Positions 35,838-45,320 of a stretch of 64,000 nt of DNA are shown here, piece after piece. Position 1 is the stretch's first letter, and each line of letters starts with the position of its first letter. The stretch comes from Varibaculum cambriense (GTDB lineage Bacteria > Actinomycetota > Actinomycetes > Actinomycetales > Actinomycetaceae), in contig NZ_PKHX01000004.1 of the NCBI RefSeq assembly GCF_002848005.1, positions 179,509 to 243,508 of the forward strand. Direction: 5' to 3'. The notes below the pieces were generated by a model. The model had not been told where the DNA came from and did not search any database. It saw only the letters and a program-made list of their open reading frames with translations. The position numbers were made by a program, and so were the translations under genes.

Positions 35838-37307
35838 CTAGCCTGCCCCGGTAAGGGTCTGCACAATCTCTGCCAGCGAGGTATAGAACTCCCCCCAGCG
35901 GTTGATAGGGAGCAGCACCGCCACTATAACCAGCAGCATGGCGGCTATCGATCCCGCCAGAGAACGTAAATAGGCGGCGCGGGTGCCCGCTTTCATTACT
36001 TTCGGGACTCGGCGAATCAACACCGCCAACGCCAAAACGGCCACCACACCTGCCAGCACCATGGTTCCCCACCCCATGAGGGAAAATACCCCCGGACCAG
36101 TATCTGGCAGCAGCGCTGAATCAACCCCTTTAACCTGGGCGGTCTTCGGGGAGTCGCTACTGCGCACCTGTTCCCACCAGCGGTAAAGCTCAGGCATTTG
36201 CTCCCGCCAAATTGCCCAATTGTGTCCGCCTTTCGACGTGACATGTAGTTGTACCCGGTCGCCTGGTTTAAAAGAAGTCTGCGAAAAGGATTTCGCTAGA
36301 TGCAGGGAATCTTTATCTAGCCTCGCCCCCGAAACATACATATTTACTGGCCAGGGACGTTCCTGCCCCACTAAAACCGACAGGGTGTTGTCTCGGAATC
36401 CGGTGCTATTTTTTCCTCCCCAAGACCCCACAATCGGCTGATCGTAGCCGGAAAGCACTGCGCTAGTCCCAAAAACATCCCCGTAGAGAATCCCCAGACG
36501 CGCGCCGCAATAAGCTCCGGAAGAATTCCCGGCGATCATCCAGTCTTTACGCTTATCAGACACATTAGGGAAGCTAGAGCGCACCATTTTGGGAACATCG
36601 AAACTAAGCCAGGTGGCAGTTTGCGCCCCGTTCTTTACGTCCGCGCAGGTGGGAGCTTTAAGGTCAACGTTTCCTTCCGGAATAACCACGATAGTGGGAG
36701 CGATCTCTCCGCTATCAATTGCTTTTTGCAGGTTGTTAGAAAAATCGAGGGCGAGGGCGACCGATACCGGAGATCCCGGGTAGCCATGAATAAACTCTAA
36801 AACGTTATAGGTAGTGGTTTTATCCAGGGGATCATACCCCTGCGGCGTCCACACGATCACCTGCTCTTTTACCCCAGATTTCGGCCCGGAGAACACTGTT
36901 AGTTGCCGGCCGTTCGATAAAGGTTTAAAGCTAGGGATCCATTCTTCTTGCCCCGGTAAAGCCGGCGCGGTCAAGAGATTTAGTTTTTCGGAGGCAGCGG
37001 ATACGCGCTTGTCTGCTCTCCCAGATTTCTTGGCAGCTATTTTGGATCCCCGCTGGGTATCACTGATTTTTACCTGACGGTTTTGCTGATTGCTAACCAT
37101 CTGCCACAGCTCAGAAGGGGTAGATACGTATTGCATCGGCAAGTTGACCAGCAGCCCCACTGCCACCACCTGGATCACGGCTACCAATAAAACCACCAAA
37201 ACCGAGCGTAAGTAACGCCCGGTTTTGCGAATCATAAAAGGCAGTGCTAGCAGCAGAGCGACCGCTGCCGCGCAAAAGAGGATAACGAAGGGTAGCGAGG
37301 TAAGCAT
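35838..37307 (-). CDS. Membrane-embedded alpha/beta-hydrolase esterase
   Basis: Two N-terminal membrane segments (VILFCAAAVALLLALPFMI; LVVLLVAVIQVVAVGLLVN), an extracytoplasmic putative-esterase domain (residues about 120-390), then two C-terminal membrane segments. The nucleophile elbow is GNSSGAYCGARL; a His in SKGGHNWAIWREQMPELYRW fits the catalytic His of the esterase D/antigen-85 superfamily. Substrate unknown. It lies 8 bases after ispH on the minus strand, which may only be co-transcription. Confidence 0.85.
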   Translation of the reverse strand: MLTSLPFVILFCAAAVALLLALPFMIRKTGRYLRSVLVVLLVAVIQVVAVGLLVNLPMQYVSTPSELWQMVSNQQNRQVKISDTQRGSKIAAKKSGRADKRVSAASEKLNLLTAPALPGQEEWIPSFKPLSNGRQLTVFSGPKSGVKEQVIVWTPQGYDPLDKTTTYNVLEFIHGYPGSPVSVALALDFSNNLQKAIDSGEIAPTIVVIPEGNVDLKAPTCADVKNGAQTATWLSFDVPKMVRSSFPNVSDKRKDWMIAGNSSGAYCGARLGILYGDVFGTSAVLSGYDQPIVGSWGGKNSTGFRDNTLSVLVGQERPWPVNMYVSGARLDKDSLHLAKSFSQTSFKPGDRVQLHVTSKGGHNWAIWREQMPELYRWWEQVRSSDSPKTAQVKGVDSALLPDTGPGVFSLMGWGTMVLAGVVAVLALAVLIRRVPKVMKAGTRAAYLRSLAGSIAAMLLVIVAVLLPINRWGEFYTSLAEIVQTLTGAG

Positions 37308-37315
37308 GCTTGCCC

Positions 37316-38320
37316 CTAGCAGGTATGCCCCGGATCGTTGGTACGCCGGCGGTTATTGGTTTTTATAATTCCTGCTTCTGTCAGTTCTTTACGCAAGGGT
37401 AAAGGCAGCGCGAAAGTTACTGTTTCCTGGGCGGTTTCCACTTCCTCTACTTCCGCAAATCCCCATTGTGCCAGCTGGGCTAAAACCTCTTTTACCAATA
37501 CTTCTGGCACGGAAGCACCGGAGGTTAGCCCCACGGTTTCCACCCCTTCGAACCAGATCTCTTCCATCTCTAAGGCCTTATCAATGCGATAGGCGCGCTG
37601 GGCCCCGCCTACTTCTGCCACTTCTTTTAACCGCACCGAGTTGGAGGAGTTCGCTGACCCTACCACCACTACTACCTCGGCCTGTTCCGCAATCTTTTTT
37701 ACTGCACCCTGCCGGTTTTGAGTGGCGAAACAAATATCTTCACTGGGGGGATCACTCAATTCGGGGAATCGTTCCCGCAGTCTATCTACAGTTTCTCTAG
37801 TTTCATCAAGGCTTAAAGTAGTTTGCGATAGCCACACCACTTTTTCCCGGTCGCGCACCTGCACTTGATCTACATTCTCAGGATCGCCTACTACTTGAAT
37901 ATGTTCGGGAGCTTCCCCTTGGGTGCCTTCAACTTCCTCGTGTCCTTCGTGCCCCACCAGCACAATGTCATAGTCTGCTTTGGCAAAACGCAGGGCTTCG
38001 CGGTGAACTTTGGTCACCAGAGGGCAGGTGGCATCCACGGTTTTCAGTCCCCGCCGCTTGGCCTCTTCCCGCACCGCCGGAGATACTCCGTGGGCGGAAA
38101 ACACTACCCGCGCCCCGGTGGGAACTTCATCTAGTTCAGTTACAAAACGCGCACCCTTGGCACTTAGCTGTTCAACCACGAACTTGTTATGCACAATCTC
38201 TTTACGCACATAAACTGGGGCTCCATAGAGCGCTAAGGCTTTTTCTACTACGTCTACCGCGCGATCTACTCCCGCGCAGTAACCGCGCGGGGATGCCAAG
38301 AGTACCTTCTTAGTTGCCAC
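37316..38320 (-). CDS. ispH: 4-hydroxy-3-methylbut-2-enyl diphosphate reductase
   Basis: Last enzyme of the MEP isoprenoid pathway, a [4Fe-4S] reductase. The three cluster cysteines are in [25 protein letters not shown] and [24 protein letters not shown] is also diagnostic. It is divergent from xseA across a 77-base gap, as in many actinobacteria. Its products feed the cis-prenyltransferase encoded 5 kb away. Confidence 0.96.
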   Translation of the reverse strand: MATKKVLLASPRGYCAGVDRAVDVVEKALALYGAPVYVRKEIVHNKFVVEQLSAKGARFVTELDEVPTGARVVFSAHGVSPAVREEAKRRGLKTVDATCPLVTKVHREALRFAKADYDIVLVGHEGHEEVEGTQGEAPEHIQVVGDPENVDQVQVRDREKVVWLSQTTLSLDETRETVDRLRERFPELSDPPSEDICFATQNRQGAVKKIAEQAEVVVVVGSANSSNSVRLKEVAEVGGAQRAYRIDKALEMEEIWFEGVETVGLTSGASVPEVLVKEVLAQLAQWGFAEVEEVETAQETVTFALPLPLRKELTEAGIIKTNNRRRTNDPGHTC

Positions 38321-38360
38321 GCCCCTATCCTACTCAGGTATTTTACTTCCCGCCGAACCG

Positions 38361-38391
38361 GTGACTGCCGGGCAGTACCTGTGGGTAGAAT
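38361..38391 (+). promoter_or_regulatory. xseA promoter, leaderless
   Basis: -10 box TAGAAT at 38386-38391 ends 6 bases before the GTG start of xseA, and a -35-like GTGACT lies 19 bases upstream of it. No ribosome site is present, so the mRNA probably begins at the start codon. Confidence 0.5.
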
Positions 38392-38397
38392 GAAGCG

Positions 38398-39666
38398 GTG
38401 CGCACAAATCCTCGGGGTCCGCAAACACCACTGGCTCCCACGGCTGCCCAAACCACTCGGGAAAACCCGTGGCCGCTATCTTTGCTGACCGCTAATATCA
38501 AGAAATATGTGAACCGAATGTCGCCGCTGTGGGTCAGCGGGCAGGTGGTGGAATATAAACGCCGTCCGGGCGCGCGCATGGCTTTCTTTGTTCTGCGTGA
38601 CGCCAACCAAAGCACTTCCATGACGGTAAAGTGCTGGCCTACGGTACTCGATGCGGTCGGGGATAACTTTACCGAGGGCGCGCAAGTAGTTGTGTATGCC
38701 AAACCCGATTTTTATGAGGGTTCAGGTTCTCTTTCGCTGATGGCTAAGGAAGTCCACGCAGTCGGGGTGGGAAACCTGCTTGCCCAGATTGAGGCACTCC
38801 GCAAGAAACTAGCCGCCGAAGGACTATTTTCCCAGGAAAACAAGCAACCGCTACCGGTGATTCCCCGCAAAATCGGTTTGATCGTAGGGCGCAACGCTAA
38901 AGCCAAACAGGACGTAATGGTAAACGCTTTAGCACGCTGGCCACTAGCCGAGTTCGAGATAAGGGAAGTCGCAGTACAAGGTCCCACTTGCGCCGCGGAA
39001 GTAACTCGGGCGCTAGCCGAACTGGACTCCCTCCCCCAGGTAGAGGTGATTGTGATTTCCCGCGGCGGCGGCGCAGTCGAAGATCTGCTACCTTTTTCCG
39101 ATGAATCCCTAGTGCGAGCAGCCGCGGCGGCGCGCACCCCCCTAGTTTCTGCTATCGGGCATGAGGAGGATGCTCCGCTGCTGGATTTTGTGGCTGACTA
39201 TCGGGCTTCTACCCCCACCGATGCGGCGCGGCGGATTGTGCCGGATTTACAGGAGGAATCTTTGGGAGTTCAGGGCGCCCGCTCCCGTTTGCGCACCCAG
39301 ATGCTCGCCCTCTTAGATCAACATTTAGGGCAGTTAGCCCAGCTGCGCGCCCGCCCCGTCCTGGCCGACCCTAGCGCGGTTATTGCGGCTCAGGAACATT
39401 CTTTGGCGCTAGAGGGTCAGCGGTTGCGTTTTCGTTTTGAAACCCAGCTGGAAAACCAGCTAACTTCCCTGCGCGGATGGCGTGATGCTTTGAAAGCCTA
39501 TTCTCCCCAGGGGATTTTGGAGCGTGGCTATAGCATTTTGCGTTCGCCTGCCGGTGGGGTCGTCAATTCGGTGTCGCAGGTAAGTAAAGGGGATCTGTTA
39601 GAGGCGATTTTCGCTGATGGCACCGCGGTAACCAAGGTTTTTGGTACGAATCAGAAAAAAGCTTAG
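38398..39666 (+). CDS. xseA: Exodeoxyribonuclease VII large subunit
   Basis: Single-strand-specific nuclease with XseB. N-terminal OB-fold (LWVSGQVVEYKRRPGARMAF) followed by the catalytic core text IGLIVGRNAKAKQD, VIVISRGGGAVEDLLPFSDE, SAIGHEEDAPLLDFVADYRA and STPTDAA, then a coiled coil and ERGYSILR. GTG start. Seven bases before xseB. Confidence 0.95.
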   Translation: MRTNPRGPQTPLAPTAAQTTRENPWPLSLLTANIKKYVNRMSPLWVSGQVVEYKRRPGARMAFFVLRDANQSTSMTVKCWPTVLDAVGDNFTEGAQVVVYAKPDFYEGSGSLSLMAKEVHAVGVGNLLAQIEALRKKLAAEGLFSQENKQPLPVIPRKIGLIVGRNAKAKQDVMVNALARWPLAEFEIREVAVQGPTCAAEVTRALAELDSLPQVEVIVISRGGGAVEDLLPFSDESLVRAAAAARTPLVSAIGHEEDAPLLDFVADYRASTPTDAARRIVPDLQEESLGVQGARSRLRTQMLALLDQHLGQLAQLRARPVLADPSAVIAAQEHSLALEGQRLRFRFETQLENQLTSLRGWRDALKAYSPQGILERGYSILRSPAGGVVNSVSQVSKGDLLEAIFADGTAVTKVFGTNQKKA

Positions 39667-39672
39667 GAGGCA

Positions 39673-39891
39673 ATGATGAGTGAAGAAAATACGGAAGTTC
39701 CAGTGGGAGAACTTTCCTATGAGCAGGCGCGCGAACAGTTGGTGGCCGCGATTGCCCAGTTAGAGTCCGGCAAGCTGGGACTCGAGGAATCTTTGAAGGT
39801 GTGGGAGCGCGGGGAACAGCTCGCGAGTCACTGTCAATCCTTTTTAGATGAGGCCAAGCAACGTTTGGAACAGGCTAAGAAATCAGAATAG
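39673..39891 (+). CDS. xseB: Exodeoxyribonuclease VII small subunit
   Basis: 72-residue helical protein with the family pattern LSYEQAREQLVAAIAQLESG, then GLEESLKVWERGEQLASHC. It binds XseA. AGGAGG overlaps the xseA end and serves as the ribosome site. Confidence 0.94.
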   Translation: MMSEENTEVPVGELSYEQAREQLVAAIAQLESGKLGLEESLKVWERGEQLASHCQSFLDEAKQRLEQAKKSE

Positions 39892-39893
39892 TC

Positions 39894-41356
39894 ATGCCAA
39901 CCAGCGAAGATAAGCCGTCACTCAATACCGGGATTAAGGAACAGCTGCCAGCGGACGCCCTAGCGAATACGAAAGACCAAGAGGTTACCCCGCAAGAGGG
40001 GACAGAAAACGACGAGCACCTGCCCTTTGAATTGGGGCAAAAGCTGGGGTATCACCGCTCTGCTCCCCTCACCCTCTACCAGATCGTCGATTACGTTTTT
40101 GTGGTAATCGCCGCGGTTCTAACCGTGCGTCTGGCTTGGATCTTGCTAAAACATGGTTTCCAATTTTCTCTGGTGATCTTGGTTTATTTAACTTTTTTCT
40201 GGGTGCTTTTAGCCTACCTAGCACTACCGCGCCTGCATCAAATAATGTCTTCGCTCTATGTTCCGGACTATTACATTGGGCGTTCTAAAACCGGGGATGG
40301 GATTTTGGGGGATCCCATTAACCTGGCTTGGCTGGGAGAAGAGGATGATATCCACCTGGCGCTGCAGGCAGCCGGTTGGACAATGGCTGATGAGATCACG
40401 CTTTCTTCTTCTTGGAAAATTATTTTCGCCAGTGTTCTTAAGCGCTCTTACCCAGCGGCTCCGGTTTCTCCGCTCTACCTTTTTGGACGGAAACAAGATT
40501 TTGCCTATCAACAAGAGGTAGACGGTAACCCCAGTAAGCGACACCATGTGCGTTTTTGGAAAGTTCCCGAGGCTGGAAACTGCCGGGGGGAATCCAGGTG
40601 GATTGGCTGGCAGCGGCAACTTTCGATAAGGCGGTCGGCCTATCGCTATTTACTTTGCAGATCACTCACAAGATTGACGAAAACATCGATATTGAACGTG
40701 ACCATGTAGTAGACACCGTCCGCGAAGCCTGCACCAGCGTAGAGGTGGAGGTGATTCCCGACGCTACCAGCGCCTATCACTCGCGCAACGGCGGAGGCGA
40801 CCGGGTGCAAACCGATGGCAGCATGCCGGTGATTGAAGCGAACCTAGTCAGCGAAGAGCACTTGAATCCACATGAAAACCTGGCTTTGCAACACAAAGGG
40901 TATTTGCGTTCTTCCCGCGAACAGACAGAAAAGAAAAAGAAACGCCGGTTGCTGCGTGACCGCCAGGTACCAGCCACTTCTTTGGCCTGCGGGATTACTT
41001 TAACAGCGTTGCACGCCCTGGAACTGGCAGTTGTCGGCTACATTTTAGCCACCAATCCGAAATACGCTGATGAATTGGGCTTTTCTTTTTACCAGACCCG
41101 CCTGGCAGGCTACGGTTTCATGGCGTTAGCGGTCTTACTTACCGTCTTAATCGTGGGAACTTTATTTCACCAAAAATGGATGCGCCTAGGCTTGCTATTG
41201 GTGCTAACTGCAACGGTATTTGTGCGGATGATGGAGTCTTTGGGGATTGAGGGCGCTTCTGGCACTCCCCTCTGGATTACTTCCACTACCCTATCGGTGT
41301 TGGCGATTTTAGCGATTACTTCCCCGGCTGCGCGGCGTTGGGTAAAGGTCGAATAA
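39894..41356 (+). pseudogene. LssY C-terminal-domain membrane protein, frameshifted at a G6 tract
   Basis: One gene read in two frames. The first frame gives about 230 residues: an acidic start, two membrane segments, then LssY_C text (GDPINLAWLGEEDDIHLALQ, APVSPLYLFGRKQDFAYQQ, RHHVRFWKVPEAG). The domain continues in the -1 frame (VDWLAAATFDKAVGLSLFTL, ERDHVVDTV) and ends with four membrane segments. The switch coincides with six G at 40585-40590; a seventh G would restore a protein of about 487 residues. It may be a broken gene, a phase-variable one or an assembly error. It follows xseB by 2 bases. Confidence 0.75.
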
Positions 41357-41385
41357 CTTCACCTGTCTCCCCAACAAACCCCAAA

Positions 41386-41862
41386 TTACTGGTAGGGAGT
41401 CACTTCCAGTAGCTTTACCTGGATGGTTTTGCCATTGGGAGCCAGGTAATCAACGGTTTCGCCCACTTTATGCCCCATAATTGCTTGCCCCAGCGGAGCA
41501 TCCGGGGAATAGACATCCATATGTACGTCGGGGCTGGCTTCGCGTGACCCCATCAAGAAGTTCACTTCCCGCCTCCCTAAGGTAGCTTTTACCACCATCC
41601 CGGGCTCTACAATGCCGTCATCTGCAGGCGGCTCGCCTATCTCGGCATTTTCCATGATTTCTTTTAGCTGCAGAATCCGAGTTTCATTCCAAGACTGTTG
41701 TTCTCGAGCTGCATGGTAGCCGCCATTTTCTTTTAAGTCACCCTCTTGGCGAGCCTCATCGATTCGACGGGCGATCGCCGGACGCTCTACTTCTTCGAGA
41801 TGGCGTAGCTCTTCTTTGAGACGATCATATGATTCCTGGGTCATCCAAGTCTTGTCTGCCAT
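41386..41862 (-). CDS. greA: Transcription elongation factor GreA
   Basis: Rescues backtracked RNA polymerase. N-terminal coiled coil (YDRLKEELRHLEEVERPAIA) with the acidic tip DLKENGGYHAARE, and a C-terminal FKBP-like domain with SPDAPLGQAIMGHKVGE. 158 residues. A hairpin with a T-run lies only 29 bases upstream of the ATG. The neighbours hemolysin III and the Z-prenyl synthase match the mycobacterial greA region. Confidence 0.96.
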   Translation of the reverse strand: MADKTWMTQESYDRLKEELRHLEEVERPAIARRIDEARQEGDLKENGGYHAAREQQSWNETRILQLKEIMENAEIGEPPADDGIVEPGMVVKATLGRREVNFLMGSREASPDVHMDVYSPDAPLGQAIMGHKVGETVDYLAPNGKTIQVKLLEVTPYQ

Positions 41863-41881
41863 CGTGTTCTCCTCAGCTAAT

Positions 41882-41916
41882 AAAACAAAAGACTGACCAC
41901 GCCGAGCGCGGTCAGT
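41882..41916 (-). terminator. Hairpin and T-run just upstream of greA
   Basis: ACTGACC and GGTCAGT arms (41892-41898, 41910-41916) enclose a further CGC/GCG pair. On the minus strand the hairpin is followed by CTTTTGTTTTATTAG and then GAGGAGA and the greA ATG. It terminates transcription from hemolysin III or acts as an attenuator in the greA leader. Confidence 0.7.
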
Positions 41917-42001
41917 AAAACAGCAGGTATCAGTGTAACAAATTGCCGCTTAAGTTGCTATCAGGGGCAATCTGTGGGAACTACCAGTCTAAACTCTCCG
42001 G

Positions 42002-42694
42002 TCATGCCAGGACCGCGAAATAAGCGGCAATACAAATACAAGTCCACCCCGCCACCGTACCGGCATGAAAAATCTCGTGGTAGCCAAAGTAGCGGGCATT
42101 TCTACCTGGCCAACGCAGACCATAAAAAACCGCGCCTATTGTGTAGCAAAGTCCCCCCGCTATCAGCAGCCAGATCAGAGCCAATCCGCCGGCTTGACGT
42201 AGCGGCGCCATATAGCCCACAGCTACCCACCCCAGCAAAATGTAGATGGGAACATACAGCCACCGGGGAGCACCTGGCCAAAATATCGAAAGTAAGATTC
42301 CGGCCAAGGCACCCAGCCACACCAGCACCAATAGGTTTCTCGCCTGGGGGTAAGACAAGAGGGAGACTGCGATCGGGGTATAAGACCCCGCAATCAACAA
42401 GAAAATATTGCAATGATCGAGGCGGCGCATCACGCTGTGAGCACGTTTGCCCCAATCTATGCGGTGGTACAGCGAAGAAACCCCGAAAAGCAGTAGGGAA
42501 CAAACCAAATAGACCGCACACGCCCAGCGTTCGTTAGCGGTATTGGCTAAACAAATCAGCACAATGGAGGCAGCCAGAGAAAGCGGTACGGTAACGGTGT
42601 GAATCCATCCCCGCATTTTAGGCTTGGGCAAGACATTTAGAGAGTCCGTTACTCGTTTTTTTACCTGCGTGTATGTTCCTTCATCAGGTGTCAT
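42002..42694 (-). CDS. Hemolysin III/PAQR-family membrane protein
   Basis: Seven membrane segments with the family residues SSLYHR (Ser-x3-His), DHCNIFLLIAGSYTP, and the C-terminal HEIFHAGTV pair of histidines that bind zinc. TrhA-type protein linked to membrane energetics; the hemolysin name is historical. Next to the cis-prenyltransferase and greA, as in mycobacteria. Confidence 0.93.
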   Translation of the reverse strand: MTPDEGTYTQVKKRVTDSLNVLPKPKMRGWIHTVTVPLSLAASIVLICLANTANERWACAVYLVCSLLLFGVSSLYHRIDWGKRAHSVMRRLDHCNIFLLIAGSYTPIAVSLLSYPQARNLLVLVWLGALAGILLSIFWPGAPRWLYVPIYILLGWVAVGYMAPLRQAGGLALIWLLIAGGLCYTIGAVFYGLRWPGRNARYFGYHEIFHAGTVAGWTCICIAAYFAVLA

Positions 42695-42811
42695 CCGTCC
42701 TCCTCGGGTCAGATAGAAACCTGTCCCAGCCTAAAAGCTACGGCAGACTATTTTACTTGCGACCTACGCTAATGTAGGGGCGCAATACTGTCAACAGCAT
42801 ACCGTAGGGGG

Positions 42812-42817
42812 TAAAAT
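42812..42817 (+). promoter_or_regulatory. -10 box of the cis-prenyltransferase gene
   Basis: TAAAAT lies 28 bases before the TTG start; no clear -35 box. A nested hairpin, TTGCG/CGCAA around CCTAC/GTAGG (42757-42785), lies upstream and could be an operator. Confidence 0.4.
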
Positions 42818-42844
42818 TCAACTATTAACTCTAAAGGAGCAAGC

Positions 42845-43609
42845 TTGACTCACCTTACAGATCTGGTCTATCGACTCTATGCCCGCAACCTAGAAAAGGC
42901 GCTGCCTACTGAATCTTTGCCGCGCCACGTGGGGGTAATCCTGGATGGGAATCGGCGCTGGGCGCACCAGGTGGGGGCGCAATCTGAAACTGGCCATAGA
43001 GTTGGTGCTGACAAGGCTCTCGAATTTTTAGGGTGGAGTGAAGAGGTCGGGATTCCGGTAGTTACCCTCTGGATGCTCTCTACCGATAATCTGCGTCGCT
43101 CCGGAGAAGAACTCAGCAAGCTCTTTGACATTATTTGCACCGTTGTAGAACAAATAGCTTCCCTTGACCGCTGGCATTTGCGGTTGTTAGGGAATCTTTC
43201 TCTCCTGCCGGATCAGGTACAACAGCGTCTACAACGGGCGGTAGATCAAACGCGTACCGACTCTCCCCTAACCGTAAACATTGCGGTCGGATATGGAGGA
43301 CGCGAAGAAATTACCGAAGCCGTGCGCAACTTGTTACTGGAAAAGGCACAGGAGGGCGCTACTTTAGAAACCGTAGCTCAAGAACTATCCGTAGATGAAA
43401 TAACTTCCCACGTCTATACCGCCGGCCAGCCTGACCCGGATTTAGTTATTCGTACCTCGGGTGAACAACGGTTATCTGGATTCTTGATGTGGCAGTCCAC
43501 TCACTCCGAATACTATTTTTGCGAAGCCTTCTGGCCCGATTTCCGCAAAATCGACTTCTACCGCGCACTGCGCGACTTTGCCCTGCGAGAAAGGCGAATG
43601 GGTAAGTAA
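42845..43609 (+). CDS. Short-chain cis-prenyltransferase (Z-farnesyl diphosphate synthase type)
   Basis: Isoprenyl diphosphate synthase of the UppS family. Substrate-site text HVGVILDGNRRWAHQ (catalytic Asp), TLWMLSTDNLRRSGEE, and the C-terminal PDPDLVIRTSGEQRLSGFLM. Its position beside hemolysin III and near greA equals mycobacterial Rv1086, which makes omega,E,Z-farnesyl diphosphate and not full undecaprenyl length; the chain length is inferred from synteny only. TTG start with AAAGGAG 5 bases upstream. Confidence 0.88.
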   Translation: MTHLTDLVYRLYARNLEKALPTESLPRHVGVILDGNRRWAHQVGAQSETGHRVGADKALEFLGWSEEVGIPVVTLWMLSTDNLRRSGEELSKLFDIICTVVEQIASLDRWHLRLLGNLSLLPDQVQQRLQRAVDQTRTDSPLTVNIAVGYGGREEITEAVRNLLLEKAQEGATLETVAQELSVDEITSHVYTAGQPDPDLVIRTSGEQRLSGFLMWQSTHSEYYFCEAFWPDFRKIDFYRALRDFALRERRMGK

Positions 43610-43613
43610 AAAC

Positions 43614-45212
43614 TTATTCTTCGCTACCGGCAGTTTCCGATTTATCTTCCGGTGAGGAGGCGCCGTCTCCCTCTTCGCGGGCTGCCTGTTCGGCCTGGGC
43701 AACTTTTTTAATTTTAGTGGTCGCCCCTACCTCAAAATCAGTTTTCGCGTCCCCCGGGAGCATCTGGTTAGGATCGGCACTGGCAAACTCAGAAAGAGTG
43801 CTTTGAATTTCTTTCTGTACTTTTTCGGCCTGCTCCGCATGTTCCCGAAGACTTTGCCGCTCCCCATCCTTTTCCGCCTCTGCCTTTGCTTGGCGGGCTT
43901 CCGCTAGATTTTGTTCGCTAGGTCGCGCCGCTTCCGCAAGTTCGCGATCTAAAGATCCGGGAGGACCACCTGGACGATCCTTCTGGTAGCTGAGGCGAAT
44001 AAAACTGTCATAGCCGCGCAGGTAGAGCACGGTAGTATTCACGAAAGCCAAGATCGGAACCGCGAAAACTGCCCCCACGATTCCCATAGCGGCACCACCG
44101 CCGGCCACTGCCAAGAGCACTGCGACTGGATGCAGACTGACCGCATTCGACATTAGAGCCGGTTGCAGCAAATTGGATTCGACCTGTTGGACTACCAAAA
44201 TAATAATCAGCATCACGATAGCGGTGGTGAAACCTTTATCTACCAAAGCGATAGCTACCGCCATCATCCCGGAGAGGATTGCTCCCAAAATCGGTACGAA
44301 GGCCGCCAGGAACACTAAAATCGCCAAGGGAATCGCTAGTGGCACCCCAATCAGGTAGGCGCCCCCACCGATACCAACCGCGTCAATTGCCGCTACTAGG
44401 CATTGGGTGCGAGTATAGGCACCAAGAGTTACCCAGCCGCGAATAGCTGCCTCGTTTAGGGGATTACGCGCCGAACGCGGAAGAAGCCGCAAGAACCATT
44501 GCCAAATTTTACGGCCATCTTTCAGGAAGAAGAACAGGCAGAATAAGGCAGCCAGCGCCCCGGTGAAGGCTCCCGCCACCGCTGACATAGTTCCCAAGGC
44601 ATTGGATGCCAGCCAAGAAGCATTCTTACGGGCATAGCTTTGAATTTGGTCTTGGGCTTGCTCCCACAGCCTCGTGGCCGTCTCGGTATCCATTTTTAAT
44701 GGACCAGTAGCTAGCCAGTGGATACCTTCATCCACGCCCTCTTTAGTATGTGCGATTAGATTAGGAAGCTCGCTAGCCAATTGGGTGCTGGAGATGGAGA
44801 TCATCGCAGTCACGATCCCCAACCCAATAATCAGAGTAACCGCCGCCGCTAAAGTCCGCGGAAAATGCAATTTTACATATAGAATTCGCAGTAGCGGCTC
44901 TAGCAGCACCGATAGTAACAACGCTACCGCTACCGGAACCACAATTACTTGGAACTTAGCGACTACATATAGAAATCCCGCAAAAGCAACCGTAATCACC
45001 AATAGGCGCCAAGACCAGTCTGCGGCTACCCGTAAGGTGAGCGGAACCGCTTCTTTTTCTGAGACTGGCTCAGTATTGGCTTTGGCTTTCGCTAAGTCCT
45101 GGTTATAGGATTCGATGTCCGACGGGGCAGCAGGTGCCGCAGACTCGGGACGGGGAAGATTGCTAAGCCACTTGCGACCGGTCTGCCGAATTCGTTCGAG
45201 ACGAGAGTTCAT
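43614..45212 (-). CDS. AI-2E family transporter
   Basis: Eight or so membrane segments of the PF01594 permease family: the FVPILGAILSGMMAVAIALV and VQQVESNLLQPALMSNAVSL stretches are the core signature. Long hydrophilic tails on both ends; the C-terminal 120 residues are highly charged (E, A, K rich). Substrates of this family vary (AI-2, Na+/H+ exchange), so none is assigned. Converges with the prenyltransferase 4 bases apart. Confidence 0.88.
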   Translation of the reverse strand: MNSRLERIRQTGRKWLSNLPRPESAAPAAPSDIESYNQDLAKAKANTEPVSEKEAVPLTLRVAADWSWRLLVITVAFAGFLYVVAKFQVIVVPVAVALLLSVLLEPLLRILYVKLHFPRTLAAAVTLIIGLGIVTAMISISSTQLASELPNLIAHTKEGVDEGIHWLATGPLKMDTETATRLWEQAQDQIQSYARKNASWLASNALGTMSAVAGAFTGALAALFCLFFFLKDGRKIWQWFLRLLPRSARNPLNEAAIRGWVTLGAYTRTQCLVAAIDAVGIGGGAYLIGVPLAIPLAILVFLAAFVPILGAILSGMMAVAIALVDKGFTTAIVMLIIILVVQQVESNLLQPALMSNAVSLHPVAVLLAVAGGGAAMGIVGAVFAVPILAFVNTTVLYLRGYDSFIRLSYQKDRPGGPPGSLDRELAEAARPSEQNLAEARQAKAEAEKDGERQSLREHAEQAEKVQKEIQSTLSEFASADPNQMLPGDAKTDFEVGATTKIKKVAQAEQAAREEGDGASSPEDKSETAGSEE

Positions 45213-45320
45213 AGTTCAACCCTAGCAGCGTCCTTGAGCTAGCTTAAAAACCAGCTTCCCGCTACCGTGGCTAGTTAGTTGCTAAATTCGGTAACTAAGT
45301 CCTGCCAGTTTGAAACTCTG

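Noticed and set aside
41974..42537. Open frame opposite the hemolysin III gene
   Set aside because: Pro/Arg-rich antisense text without any domain; the hemolysin III frame carries all family motifs.
42002..42694. Hemolysin III as a virulence toxin
   Set aside because: PAQR/TrhA proteins are widespread and their hemolysis is an overexpression effect; nothing here suggests a toxin.
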